Positions 48,038 through 61,290 are shown, numbered from the stretch's first letter. The stretch is DNA of 64,000 nucleotides from Porogramme epimiltina (GCA_900155495.1 FTLJ01000311.1:48827-112826); one strand, 5' to 3'. Notes: generated by a model not told the origin, from the sequence alone. Program-made: numbers and translations.

Positions 48038-51000
48038 TCACAAATGAGGGCTCCAGCCTGTATGAAAAATGAGCACATACTCCGCCCGAGCCTAAGCTAT
48101 GTACTTACCAGCATACATGAGCGCAAGATTGGTAGGATCGCTCGCCTCGGTGACGAGGTCGTTCACAGTGTATTCTACGCTCAGGGTTTTGTCTAGCTTC
48201 CGAGCTACAGTACTGAGCGCGCGGTCCGCCGCCTCATGAGTGGCGTCGCTGGCCATGTCGATGCCCAACGCGAAGCGGAAGGCCTCGTCAGTGAGCTGCG
48301 CCGTCTCATCGGATAATTTGGCCTGGACGCGCTTGACTTTGAGCTGGTTTGCAGTCCTGCGACACAGTTAACTTTCACTGTAACACTGGAGTGAAGTAAC
48401 TTACGTACCAAGAGTGTAGCGGGTCGTACTTGAATACCTCTAGGACAGTCAAGATGGTCTCAGAGCCTTGGCGTAGGACACGCAACGTCTCTTCCGCGCA
48501 TCTCTGGAAAACACCCTGCGTTCCCGAAATGCCCAGCCCATCTACCATATCGGCTGTTAGGCGGAATGGGACCCGCTCCGGTTGTGGAAGTAATTTCCCC
48601 TGGCATGCGGAGTAAGTGTGAATCAAACTAGGGAAACGGCGAGCACGCACCTGTTCGAACGCGATACCGAGGTCGATGTGCACAACTTCTCCTGTCTTGT
48701 TGTCCATCAAGATATTCGACGTATGTCTGTCGCCTAGACCGAGTATGTGGCCCACAATAGAAGTCGTTGCGACACTTCGCGAGTAGAGGAGACGCATCGT
48801 GAACCACGACATTGGGCTCTTGTGCTTTTCAGTGAAGTAGTGTCGCATGACGGGTTTATAGACTTCGCGCATCTTCATGAACATACGAATAAGCTTAGCA
48901 GGATCTTCGCGCCATAGTTTCCCCGAGGAAGTTCTAAACTCTCTGGATGGGTCATTATTGACCAGTTCAGGCTGGTACCTGTGATGTTGTTGTGTTACCG
49001 TCCTCATGAGGAATTCCTTTTTGCGGTACTCACCTGGCATGAGCCGAATTCAACCATGCGTGGAGAGGAGTGGTGTTGTCGACGAACTCGAGTACACCTG
49101 CTTGAGCTGCCAGCGGAATAACCTTGTAACCACGGACTCCAAGCTTTCGCCTTTGTGTCTGTCGATCGTGCCGCAATACAACGTTGACCAGCTCGAACAC
49201 TTGCTCCATGACCGCATCCTGCCGCATATCATCATCCCCTTCCCCCTTGTACTATTCACGTTGAGTAAAACCTAATCAAGTTATATCGTCGAGACTTACC
49301 AGCTGTTTGTAAGCCCTGCCGTTACTACCGTAACATCTGACGATTTTGGGCAGGTTAACTCCTCCAGCGGTAGTGCAATGCTCCTCGTAGTGTCCGATCC
49401 AAATACAATCACGATACTCGGTGGACGGATCTATGGGGGTAGGCGCAGTGATGACTGGGACCTTGAGGTTCTTGATCTTCCGTACCAAAAGCGAATTGGG
49501 CAAGGCGACGGGGCTACTCGTTTTCTTCTTCTGTTGTGCGCTGACAATGTGCTTGATAGGATGTTTGGCCAGCTCCAAGGAAGCGTCACAGACGTGTTCA
49601 ACAGCTTGAACACGTTCTCCGGCCACGGAATCAGATCTCAACTTCGCGAAGATATCTGAAACAGCTGAGGCACGTTCGGTCTGGGATAAGGTTACGGATC
49701 GCTGTGATTGTCGCCGCGATACCTGGGACGATTGCCGGTCAACCCGCAAACAATACAATGGGAAGAGGGTATGAAACGGGTGCTCGCGTCCCATCCGTCG
49801 GATGACGGCCTGCAAAAGGCGTTGGTTTCGGGATGACGAGCCTTCTCCTGGAGTCGATAGCCTTGCAGTGAGTTGGTGTGCAAGGAAGACGAATTTTCGA
49901 GAGGGGATGACGTCAATGAAGTGGTGGAAATTGAAGTCAGAGTCGTCGTTGTCGAAGTTCGCCAGCCAGAGTGAGCACAAGCGTATCGGCGAATCCTCAT
50001 CGAAGTTATCCGAAGACGCCAGACAACGAGCATACATCTCCACGGAAAGCGAAAGAAAAGACGTTCGTTGCTTCACAAACTCCGTGTACCTAGTTTCGTC
50101 TTGCAGCAAGACTTTTTGGGCTCGATCAAGGTTCACCCTCATCTGACGCTGTTCGTGGGGATCCGCGTTGGGGCTCGCATGAAACTGACGCTCCCGGGCC
50201 TTCTTCTCTTCTCTTTTGCGATCCACGTAGAATTTCAATCGCAGAGCATCTGGCGACTTGGAGAGAATATGGTACTGGCGCTCTGCGAAAAGAGCGTACT
50301 GATGGAAGACTGAGGCGTAGCTGTGGCCCAAGGACGAGAGCGTGTCGGCGTTGCAGCTCAGAACGAGATCGACAGCAGGATTGAAGCACTCGTCTACGAT
50401 CTGAGAAGGTTTCTTCATAGACGCCTCTGCGGACCAAGTGCCCTGCAGAATTCACGTCAAAGATTGTGTGAACTCAGAGGAAGTCCACAAACTTACCAAA
50501 CGGGCAAGCAACATGGCATGTTGCACTTTCGCCTCCACATCCGTCGACGTCTTGTCTACGTTTGTGGACGCTAACACCGTAGCAAGAGACTTGATGGCCA
50601 GTTTGGGTTCCTTCATGAGCCATAAAACATTCGCGAATTCTTGCGCTGTTTCCGAGGAACCGACCCGCTCGAGTTTCTGTGCGCGCACAACAGAATTGAG
50701 AGCGATTTGAGTCTGGTTCACGCCTCGTGATCGTTCCGATAGACACAGCAGGCTGCTCTTTTCCAGGTTTACCAGAGAATCGTAAAGAGGTGAAGAGAGA
50801 TCGCCGATTTGATCACGCTGCTCCTTCAGTCTTGCAGACCGGATGAGGGATATTCGGGTTGCCATAATTGCTTCGATGTTGTTGAAACTAGGGGATGATT
50901 AGCGTCGGAGGCAAGTGTATGCGAGTATAGTTGCGTACTCGTAAGTAGACTCAATCGAGGTGAACCCTTTCCACTGTTCTGCGGCTATGGACTTTGACTG

Positions 51001-54000
51001 TAGATCCTTCTGGAAACTGTCGCTTCTCCATTGTCTAATTTGACCCAGGCACATGAGGTTCTGCACGACTTGATGCATCTCTGTGAGGTTCTCGGTTCCG
51101 AGGTCTCGAAGACGTTCCATTTCCTGGAAGGATGCACGTCTGAGGGTCGCATCTATAGCTTGTGGATCGCGCTCGCGATAGACTGCTCGTAATGCTAGGT
51201 AGAGAGCTGTCCCAGATTGTCTATTCCCCAGGCTGTCCGGAAGGTCCCAAGTCTCGGCACGCCATCCGAGGTTGTACGCAAGACTACTTGATTCCATCGT
51301 GACGTTCGAGTTCGCTGAGAAACCGTGCATGGTGTTCAAGGCGAGCTGGTTGAAGCCAAAGGCACAGAGAGATTGTACAATTCCATCAGTGTCGACCGGA
51401 TCTGTGGAGCCTGACTCCATTGCAGCGCCATGGAAGCTGAACGCCTTGTCCCACTGTCTCTCGTGGCGAAGGCGTTGAACGAAGTAGTTATGGAGGTCGC
51501 CGGTCTGTATGCCGTAAAAGCCGTCGGGTTCGTCGATGTGACTGTAGATGTCGAACAGAATCTGCTCTTCTACCGTGTTTGACAAGGGGTTGTTGAGGGC
51601 AGGGTAGTCGGACGCGAGTTCGAGGAAGAGAAGGGAGGTTGTATATGCGTTGCAACGGATGGCGCAACGACTCAGCAGGGTAAAGTCTATCGAAAGCCAT
51701 TTGTCATGCGCTAGTGCATCCGGGGCCTTATGGTGGGGATGGAAGTTCCTGAGGTGCAGGATCACCCCAATGATAGCGCGATAGCAGGGTATTGCAGCAT
51801 CTTCATGCGAGAGCACCGATGAGAAGTAATGTGAGAGTGTCTCTCGCATAGATCTGGGTGCATCGGAAGCCGAGTCATCGTACTCCACCTGAAGCAGGCA
51901 GTGTACCAACACCGGGAGCACTTCCTCCGCAAATCCATGATCCGCGTACAGGATAGGGGGCAGTGGTGCGAAGAAGGGGTCGCATGCGGCGAGGGCTTCA
52001 CAGAGGAGCGTAGTTAGGCGGGGAACCCACGCGTCGAAATCCGAAGACGTTTGGAGCATGGGTTCGCTGGAGAGAATAGAGTGTACATCCGGCGGTAAAG
52101 TCTTGGGAAATGGCTTCACGAATGTCTGGAGGTACTGTAATTCCCGCCGCATGTCTCCAGGGAGGCTGGCACTAATCAAGGTGTCCGAATCTGAAGCTGA
52201 CATAAGATGGCGAAGAGTTTGGTATGCAACGTGGGCCTGGGACGCCGTTGATGTGTCGAGCATTCCGCGAAGAGAGGTGACAATCGAGATATGAGCTTCC
52301 TTCAATTCGACGCGGGGGAGCAGGCCCTTTGCAGGGGGGGATGCACTTTCAGCTGCTCGACGGTGAATGGTGCGAACCGTCGCTACCTCGAAACGGTCGT
52401 TTCCAATGTTGTCGACATGTCCTCGGTTGACCATGAGGAGGGAGGTGAAGGCTTCGATGTCGCTATCGGTGAGATAGCTTTCCGGTGGTATGCATGCCTT
52501 GAGGCGCCAAAAGTCAGGAGCACCAAACCGTTCATCGGCGTCTTCCTGTGCGGCGAGGTGGTCAATTCGGCGGACAAGGCGGAACTTGCTCGCAGAGGCT
52601 TCTTGATCAACGAGGACGGACGTGAGCTCTGAAAGCTTCACACCCTCACAAGCAGACTGTAAAGCAAAGGGGAGCTCCCGCGGCCATGCTGAGAGTGCTC
52701 GGGCGACTTGCTTGCGGAGATGCTTGCTTCGGCGAAGACGCTCAGCCTGTCCCTCTACCCACAAGATGAGGTCTGCACCCAACTTCGCAACAGGGTCATC
52801 CAATAGCTGCGAAAAGTCATGCGCAGTGACGCTAGTGCGGATCAAGACGTCGGCGAACCGATAATCGGCGCTAATGGTAGACGTCTTGTAGAGGGAAAAG
52901 CACCATTCCAGGATCGACTGTGCTCCACGGGATAGATCGACTTGAGCGAGCATGACGGCGGATCGTCGCGTTAGAGTACGAAGTAGGCTCTCATCTTCGA
53001 AGTGGCGGTGGTGACAAGCCACCCAAAGGCAGACAGCGTTGAGTAGTCGATACTGCTCGTTGACGAGAGGAGTGTGTTCGATATCAGCGAATAGTTGTTG
53101 AAGGACATGGTAGGTGACAGAGGGCGCGCTGGCAGATTCGACTCGGTTGGAAAACCATGCAATGGCGTGAAGAATGAGTACTGTGGGGTGGTTGGGCAAA
53201 TTGGGGGTATGGGTCTCGAACGCATCCAAAGAGCGATATTGCGTGAGGGCCTGGAAGGCATCAAGAGCACTGGTTAGGCCTTCGTCGATGAGCGCCGCCG
53301 CAATAGGACCATTTCTTGATACATCTTGATCTCCAAGGCTCCTGAGGATGTTCACGATGATGTCATCAACGTTCTGCTCCAGCTGCGTACAAAATAGATC
53401 TGGTGTGTCGGCGTAGCCCATCTTTTCCCGAAGCTGGTCCTCGAGTGACCTTCTTCCATCTTCGTCATCGAAGTGACTCAGCCAAAAGACGATTTGAAAC
53501 GCGACGAGGTCTGAGAAACATGCCTGTATGCCAGCCTGTTTTGTCTTCTGGATTGCCTGGCAATGACGCGCGAAGAGATCTTGGCCGTGTTCTATCGTTT
53601 GGACGCTTCCTTGTGCTAACAGGTTTATGTGCGCAAAAGAGCGGAAAGTCGCTTCTGCACACTTCCTACGATCGCGATAACCGAGTAGTTCGGGGGGGAA
53701 TTTCAAGACGTCGAGAAGAGCTTCGCGAATAGAGTAGGCAAACTGGGAGGCGTAACAGTTCGATAGCTCCACGAGTGTCTTCATGTCCATCCGCTCGATG
53801 ATGCCATTGAGGATGCTCTTGAGATGAGGGAAATATGTTTGGGAGAAGTAGGCGATTTCTAGCAGATGCCAATACGCGCCACGTCGTACGGAAGCCTCAG
53901 CGATGACTATGCTGCCCAAGCAAAGCAATCGTGTCAAGATGCTCTCGTAGCTACACCCGGTGTCAACGTTATCTTATGTGATAGACAAGCACAACGACTC

Positions 54001-57000
54001 ACTTGCTCTGATCGGTACATAGATTGTCTCGGATCTCTTGGTACACATCAGACATTAGCTCACGTCCTGCGATGCGGCCGACGATGAAGAGTCGTGGAGT
54101 AATGGCCGCCATACGAAAGCGAATCCTGATATCGCAGTCGTTGCCGAACAAAGGGAGGACCACAGCGGGTAGATCTTCAGGCTTTGGAGACTCTCCATCT
54201 TCTAGCGGAATCTGCCATATCTCCTGTTTGGGGTCCTTCATGAGGTAACTATCGAGGAAACGGATGATCGCGTCTTGCACCCTCCATGATCGTTGTCCTC
54301 TTTGCTGGAGGCGTTTGACCATCTGCCAGCAGTAAAACCGAGCGACTTCTCCGAGAGTTGTAGAAGTGACTGATGGTTGAAGCCACACGTTCGAGGTAGC
54401 GTCCAAAAGTCGCACGACGAGTAGCAACGTCTCGTCATTGTGTTTGTAGGCATAGGGGGCGCAAACGATGTCTAGCCTTTGTAATATCGCCTCCATGTTT
54501 GCGGTCGTAATGCTTAGCGTCCTTCGCTGGAGTTGATCGCAGAGTGGGGGTACGAGGATAAGGAACTCGTCTGGATTGCTGTCAAGGACAAGTTCGACGA
54601 GCTCTTTGCCCCGAGTGGGCTCCCCCACTTGAGACTGTAGTACCGGGACGACAGCGAGAGCGGTCACACACATGTCCACGATGAAACGATTGTGAAGGAT
54701 AGTTGCAGCATCCCGCGTTGCTACCGTTGAGGAGGCTGTATGAGCCGAACGGATGGGACCAAAGTCATCGCCGTCATCCATGGATGTTTGTGTCTGAGCA
54801 GCGCCAATCTTCCGGCCAATCGTCAAACGAAGTAAGTCGTACACTTTCTTGAGTAGCTCTGTGAACGCGTCCTGTACCTGTGGGATGCTCAGGTTAATCA
54901 AAGCAGATATAAGGTGGAATATATTGCATACATCAGCACTGCGGAAGACGAATCTTTGTAATTCTCGTAACATGGAAGTGCTAGTATCGCACAAAGCTGC
55001 ATCCGCGAGAAGTCTTGTAAGCACTTGCATCCGAATGCCAGTACGTTTCCCTGGTGGCACTAACGCCTCCCACCCGACGTCAGGATTATCGTCTCCGGAA
55101 CGGATCAACGGGTCGAATCCTCCGAGAATGAGTCTCCTTTCTTCGGCTTTCCACCGGTGGTCCAATAAGCACGGCGCGACGGTACCGAGGAGTTTGCAAG
55201 CCGCTTGGAGAACGCGCCTATTCGTCTGAGTGCCATTCATGAGGAGCGACCCCTCATAACAGAGAGAAATTACGGCGAGGTCGATAGCAGATCGGATACG
55301 TTCGGCCGTGTTGAAAAAGGAGCCGACTTCTGAATTCTCGAGCAGCGCCGATGTTTCCTCTAAAGATTTAAGGAGGAAAGCAGAGAGTCTCCGCTCGCGA
55401 CCACGAGGGGGAGAGAGGTCAGCACTGTCCCCATAGGGCCTCGAAGGATTTGTGCTTGTACTGATGGAAGGAGAGGAAGAAGAAGAAACGGCCGGGGATG
55501 CTGGTATTGTGAGGCGATATGGAGGGAGGTGTGCATGGAGTTGAAAGTCGCGAATGATCTTCGTGTGCGTCTCCTCGACAAGGGCATCAACAATGGCGCC
55601 GTGAGGAAGCATTATTCCACACTGTAACCGAGCCCGCCTTGAGGAGCCAGTGATACTCTCCAGTAGGGCGTGGATATGAGCAGCCGTGTGGAGCGGCATA
55701 GCTCGCCTCCGCTCTGCCCCAATCCTCCATGACTCCATGAGCCACGACAGCACCTTTTCCTCCATCTGCATGCGGTAGAGGCGAACATCTTGATTGGCCA
55801 TCCGGAGGCAAAGAACCATGAAGTCGCAAACAGAATCGTACGGGAAGGGAGGTCCTTGAACATCGAGATCCCTGGCGAACGATTCGACCTCGACCAACAC
55901 GCGTTGTGAAGAGAGGAGGGACACCGAGTGAGTGAGGAGGGCATGAGCGGCATGACACGCCGCACGAGACACCGCTGGAACGTTGGCACGCCTCATTGCA
56001 TGCGTCCAGACTGAGTCCCAGGTAACCGGGAGTGGCTGGCCAGAGTCGCGGTCTACTGTTGACGTCTGAAGTGTCGTAGGGTCTGAATGGGCGATGGCGG
56101 CCAAAACCACGAACGTCCAAGATTGGATTGTGACATCCTCGAACGACACGAGTGATCCAAGTGTAGCAATGATGTCCCGGCGTAGCTCGGCGTGCAGCGC
56201 ACTCCAATGCCGATCGACGAAGAATAACAGGACTTGAAGATGGTGGGTACGGACCTGTTGCGGCGCTTGTGACTTGATAGACTGCAGCAAAGACGAGATT
56301 GGGTTTTCGAGCTTGATTCTTTTGCCATGTACCGTGGCTGATGAGTAGGTTGATTCTGTACACAGATACAGCTGATAGAATGTTCTCAGTCACAGACCAC
56401 GCAGCATGAAGTATCGATAGATATTCACCTTCTCGGCACAATCAGCTTGAAGTTCCAGAAGGGCCCAAGACAGAGCCTGTTCACCATCGAAATGCCAACC
56501 GTGTCGGAAGGTGGCTGCTACGAAGGCTTTACGTTCTTGGCCAACGGAGCGACAATCAGCAAGGCAGAGCTGGAGAGAATCGAGGGACAGGTTGGCAGGT
56601 CCACCTCTGCTCTGGGAAGCTCCCTCGAGGGCACTCCAGAGCGCGGCGACGGCCGGTATAGCGTCTACGCTTTCTTCCCCGACCAGTATGTCTGCAGTGA
56701 GGAAGGGGAAGAGTTGCCGGAGAATAATGATAAGGTGTTCTTTCAAGGATTGATTCTTCGTTCCCCACATGCTGACTATTGAATGCCAATTGTCATGGGC
56801 AAAGGAGGCTACTACCTGACGGCAGTTGACAGTGAGGTGGGAAAGTGCCGCAGATAAAGCGACGAGGAAGTCATGGTGCAGAGACGTATCTCCCGGATAC
56901 ATACGCAAAAATCGCGAAAAGTATTTCAGGAGAGTGCGAGGGAATTTATGTGGATCTGACACCTCCGTTTGGTCCTCATCGTCTTCGTCAGGGTCGGTGA

Positions 57001-57820
57001 GAATCGGAGCATTCGTGGAGCGCAACAACTTGGAAAGAATGGACATGAATTCGATTTGCTCGAGGGTAACAGGACGGGGTGTTCCGGGTAGAGTAGAAGC
57101 CCCGCGGCGGAAGGTGGGACGAGGTGGAGGGCTACCTTGGCGAGTCCGCTTCAACTTCGAAGGGGACGCACCCGTTTCCGAAGCCATGTCACTGTCCACA
57201 TACGACTTCGCGTCGTCCATTTCCACGTCCGAGTCCATTCCCATCCCATCGCCATCCACATCGATATCCTCCGCAAGCTTCCGCTTTGGTGGGTAGCCGA
57301 CAACCACATTGAAGGCAAGTGCGAGGAGGTCATGCCACATAGCGTCTTTCAGCGCATGCAGATGGGGACGATAGTTGATAATCGTATTTATGGCTTTCGC
57401 ATAGTCCAGGGAGGTCTGTGGAAGTAGATTTCCTTGATAAACGAGACCGCGGGTAAGATGCACCAGCAACGACTTGAGGACACGGCTATTCAGCCGTTCT
57501 ACGCTGCGTTCGGTGAGCCAACGGAGTACCGAAGCCACTTCGCCCAGTCGTTTGGAAGCTATTGGTTCGCGGCCCGTAATCTGAGGAAGTGCTCCGGTCT
57601 TGGATATACATGCCTTGAGTTCTTTCGCATATGACTCGAAGAGCGCCTGGAATAGGGATAACCAGTGTCTGCCATCGCCGTCTTTGTCAAAATGGAGCAC
57701 GGTAGAGGATTTCTGAAAGATGTTTCTGAGTATTTCTCGACCTTTAGCTCTGTCAGGAGCCCTGTCGCTCTTGAGGCAATCGATCGCCTCCCCAAGAGTG
57801 TCGGGGCCTTTGCGAGACAT
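48038..57820 (-). CDS. TEL1: ATM/Tel1 DNA-damage checkpoint kinase
   Basis: Ten exons join to 3,101 residues: 57820-56401, 56337-54003, 53950-50939, 50887-50497, 50442-49300, 49251-49034, 48978-48651, 48599-48409, 48356-48109 and 48057-48038. Tel1 is recruited by Mre11-Rad50-Nbs1 to double-strand breaks and short telomeres. The N-terminus ([20 protein letters not shown]) fits the TAN motif of ATM/Tel1. A long helical solenoid and FAT region follow ([18 protein letters not shown]). The PI3K-like kinase domain at about 2690-2990 carries [28 protein letters not shown] and [10 protein letters not shown], then [19 protein letters not shown]. The C-terminal FATC ends [15 protein letters not shown]...AGWSPHL, read across two introns. 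The first donor (GTGGTC or GTCTGT) is weak, so the joint near residue 474 is uncertain by a residue. Intron 7 is 51 nt, in frame and stop-free. Confidence 0.95.
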
Positions 57821-58212
57821 GGACTCGCTCTAAATGTCATGAGCATTGTAGACACCCTGCGACTCGAGCTCTCGCTAACCTTATGAGTGAGATGTGTCCG
57901 TTGTATGGGGAGTGGTGGAGGAGTTAAGAAGGCAAGTGTGTGTCGTCTAGATGGGGGATTGTCGTGGTATGGGTCCGAATTGAAGAGCAAATCGGGCACC
58001 GGTTGGCGGCGATACTACCACTCGGCACTGAGTTAGAGGCACGGGCGCCTTTCATTGGTCACCTGACGTAAGATCCTCGAGGTAACAGACGCGTTACGTC
58101 ACGAGGGGCGACTGTGACGGAACGCGCCTCGGCAGGATGCAGCTACCGCGTCTTAAGTTGTGGCGACTGTGCGACTCCTCTCATCTCCTTCCTCGGACCT
58201 CAGCACAGCAAG
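57821..58212. promoter_or_regulatory. Divergent TEL1/RAD9 promoter
   Basis: The 392 bases between the two ATGs hold ATTGG (CCAAT complement, about 58054), TGACGTAA at 58064-58071, ACGCGT (MluI cell-cycle box) at 58089-58094 and TTACGTCA at 58094-58101. The two CRE/ATF half-sites are mirror images. In yeasts, ACGCGT binds MBF and drives G1/S genes; its action here is inference. Confidence 0.5.
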
Positions 58213-60176
58213 ATGCAGGCAACATTTGACTCTGACGGGCTCAGACGTACTTGTTTCTCACCGCTATACCCCATGCCTTCTGCTTATTTCCTTCAGACTT
58301 GACCAAGGCCCTCACCTGCCTCTCCAAATTTGGCGACGACGTCGTAATCATGGCCACCCCGGAAACTTTCGCGCTTGCTACGACTAGTAGCTCAATGTCC
58401 GCATATGGGCGCTTTAAGCATGAAAAGTCGTTCTTCAGCAAATATCGAGTAGACCTGTCTCAGGGAGAAACATCGGTGTCCGGGCAGCTTCCGACGAAGG
58501 TGAGCCTCTCGGTCCATCACACACAACGCGCACTGAACCGCCCGTAGCCCCTCTTATCTATTTTGAAGCATAAAACGAACGAAAAGGGTTGCGAGAAAGC
58601 CGAATTTATCATCACGGATGGGCCGTCCCAAAGTTTTCAGCCGGAAAGAGATCACGAAGAGGAAGACTCCCCGGAGAGCAGGCTGATAGTGCGTTTACAT
58701 TGCAAACACGGTAAATTCACTTTTGTGCTCACTTTCATCGATTTCATCGCGTCTAGGCTCGCTGTGCCACCACGCTTTCATAGGCTAAACGCACCCCATT
58801 ACACAGGTGTCGTGAAGACGCACCGTTTGCCCTTGAACCCAGCGAGTATGCTCAATTCTCCCACCATGGCCGATCCCAATTCAGAATCGCAACTAAGTGT
58901 GGAACCTAAAATGCTAAAGAGCCTTCTTGAACAATTTCCATTCAGCAAAGGAAGCAAAACGGATCCACAGTTAATCTGGCAGTTCAAGTTCAACGAAGTA
59001 AAGTTGCGGAGTATCGAAACGTCGGTAGACGCTAAAGGTATGGCCCTGGATACTTTCTCGGGCATATTGCCACTGGCTTATAAGACGGACTGCACAATAG
59101 GCCGACCGCAGCTCATGACAGACCTCACAATCAATCCCGAGGAATTCGACAACTACGACATGCTGAGCGAACACATTACCATAGCTTTCCACCTGCGCGA
59201 ATTTAACGTGCGTTGCATCCTAACCGCGCCGGTCATTTGCTTTAATGACCCCCAATCACAGGCGGTAATAACATTTGCAGAGACATCACAACGATCCATC
59301 ACCATGCGATTCACGGATAACGCCGAACCACTGTACATGACCACCATTGGAGGAGAAGACCCCGTCGAGACCCTATTCGTCGTCGCGACTACGCAAGTGC
59401 AGTCTGCATCCCAGCCAAATTCACAAGCCAACCAGCGCGACGCCACCCCTGGCCTCCGCGCGAACGCTCGGAAAAGACCGCTGGACGGGGACGACGGACC
59501 GCAGGTACGCATGGCGGACGGCCCCGTTCACTTCAACGACCGCCCCAAGAGGCCGATGAAGGTTGTGCAGAGGACGGACCGTCAGTCAATGGCTCGCGAG
59601 ATGAACCCGCAGCTCGCCGCGGCGGCTCCGGACGACGAGCCGCAACCGTCGTGGGCGGTGTTGAGCGCGGCGCAACAACCGTCCCAGGGCGTACAATATC
59701 AGTACGACGGGGACTTCGGTGGAGCCGGCCCGTCGAACCTCTCCCTCCCCGGCGTCGCCCGGGCGCGGGCGCGGACTCCGCCGCACGAGAGGGAGCCGCT
59801 GTTCCTCCCCGGATCACAGCTGTCGCAGCTACCGCCCGACCAGCGGGCAGCGATCATCGACTCGGGACTCGGGATCGAGAATATGACCATGGAGGAGTTC
59901 GAGGCGATGCTCGACGGGGAGGCCGAGGAGGTCGAATTTGGGGAAGACGGCGCTGACGAGGAGGTCGCGTGGCCGGTCGACGACGGCCTGGACTTTCGGG
60001 GATATAGCGCGGGTCGCCAAGACAGCCTGGAGCTGGTGGACGACATCGAGATGGCGCCGACGCAGCCCGGGAGCGGAGGAAAGGTAAAGCCCTGTGATTT
60101 GTGTCCGTCCCGCGGCAAGACGGTATTGACCTGTCGCCGTCCTCCGCAGGTGTTCCGCCCGTTATTCGAGGATTAG
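58213..60176 (+). CDS. RAD9: Checkpoint clamp subunit Rad9
   Basis: Five exons (58213-58246, 58297-58499, 58548-58710, 58807-60083, 60150-60176) give 567 residues. Rad9 is the signalling arm of the Rad9-Hus1-Rad1 clamp. The PCNA-like part (about 1-295) shows ALTCLSKFGDDVVIMATPE, SAYGRFKHEKSFFSKY, LLSILKHKTNEKGCEKAEF, RLIVRLHCKHGVVKTHRL, IGRPQLMTDLTINPEEFDNY and AFHLREFNVRCILTA in the right order. The remaining 270 residues form an acidic, Pro-rich tail with KRP-type basic patches and end KVFRPLFED, reached through an in-frame intron. Tails of this kind are phosphorylated by checkpoint kinases and bind TopBP1-type proteins; sites here are not assigned. Introns 3 (96 nt) and 4 (66 nt) are in frame and stop-free. 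The gene is divergent from TEL1. Confidence 0.93.
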
Positions 60177-60816
60177 ACTTCACCTCAATTTTCGGCCCGA
60201 GAACACCGTGGTCCGGTTCCAAGGAGGTTGCTACTTACCGCTTTTGCGTTCATACTCTTCCGGCCCTGCATTGCTTGTGGATCTCTAGTTTGAAATGAAC
60301 GGTGTTGGACGGATGTCTCCGAGTCTCTGCAAGCACTTCTGAGTGAGAAACCTTCTTATAGCAAACGCGCCCAAAACGCCGCTTCCGACAACGCCACGAT
60401 CCTCAGGCACATACAGAATCTCCGTATGCCGGCGTTCAGTATTCTTGGCCTGAGTGGGATCATCACACGAGTGGCAACACAGCCCGAGAGACGTATAAGC
60501 CAAGAATAGTAAGCATATAGTCATGAGATACGGTACAGAAACAAGTTGATAACCCAATAACCATATACTCCAAGCACTGTGAGGGGCTCCTAGCCTTCTA
60601 CCAACGAACAAACCCCCATTCCCAAGATTACACGAGACCGAGAAAAGCGCCCGACGTTATATCGTAGCGCAGTGGTACATATCGCGACATGCCTAAAAAC
60701 GTCCATGCCAGGCCCGGTCGTGACGGTCGTAAAATTTCGTGAAGCTATAGGAAAGCTAATGAGACAGGAACACGCCGAGGGGAAAATTTAGGATTTACCA
60801 AAGACGATGGTGTGGC
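60177..60816. other. Intergenic, convergent 3' region
   Basis: About 640 bases. A minus-strand frame at 60285-60611 includes a hydrophobic stretch (MTICLLFLAYTSLGLCC) followed by a charged region. It could be an extra exon of the next minus-strand gene or chance; I do not annotate it as a gene. Confidence 0.35.
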
Positions 60817-61290
60817 TCAGCAACCACCCGACGGAGATTGCGACCCCTCACTAAGAAAGACATCTCGGAGCCCCAGGGAGCTCTTCTTCCGGCGCACGGT
60901 CCGCAATGTGCTCCCGTCGCCGGGCTCAGAGATATTCTCGGGGATTGGGTCGATGGGCTGCTGCTCGGGAGCAGCCTCCTCGGTGGACTTGCGCGGGAAG
61001 GGCGTGTCGGACATGGTGGGGGGTGGTGTGGTGTCGCGAAAAGAGTCGCGCATGAGCTCCGATGCTGCTCGGAACTGAATACCACGGCGCCTGGAGAGGG
61101 TGGGGGTGGTGGCGGCAGTAGCAGAGGGGGGGAAGGTGGCGATGGCCCAGGAGCAGTTCATGACGAGGTCGTGTGGACTCGTAAGCGTGAGTGATGTGGT
61201 CGTAAGCGAAGGGAGAGGAACAAAGAGGTGGCGCAAGGGCTTAGTGGGTTGTGTGGATTGTAAGGAAGAAAGCTGGCGACGGAGCGCCAT
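60817..61290 (-). CDS. Unidentified small protein, start uncertain
   Basis: The open frame gives 157 residues ending SSLGLRDVFLSEGSQSPSGGC. A TATA-like TATATA on this strand abuts the first ATG (61290), so transcription probably begins inside the frame. The next ATG, at 61161 (MNCSWAIATF), would give 114 residues and is a likely true start. The protein is Pro/Thr/Ser-rich with a basic patch (TVRRKKSSLG). GTGAGG after CTTA near 60858 could be a donor that leads to further exons downstream, so the end is also uncertain. I see no known domain or membrane segment. Confidence 0.4.
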   Translation of the reverse strand: MALRRQLSSLQSTQPTKPLRHLFVPLPSLTTTSLTLTSPHDLVMNCSWAIATFPPSATAATTPTLSRRRGIQFRAASELMRDSFRDTTPPPTMSDTPFPRKSTEEAAPEQQPIDPIPENISEPGDGSTLRTVRRKKSSLGLRDVFLSEGSQSPSGGC

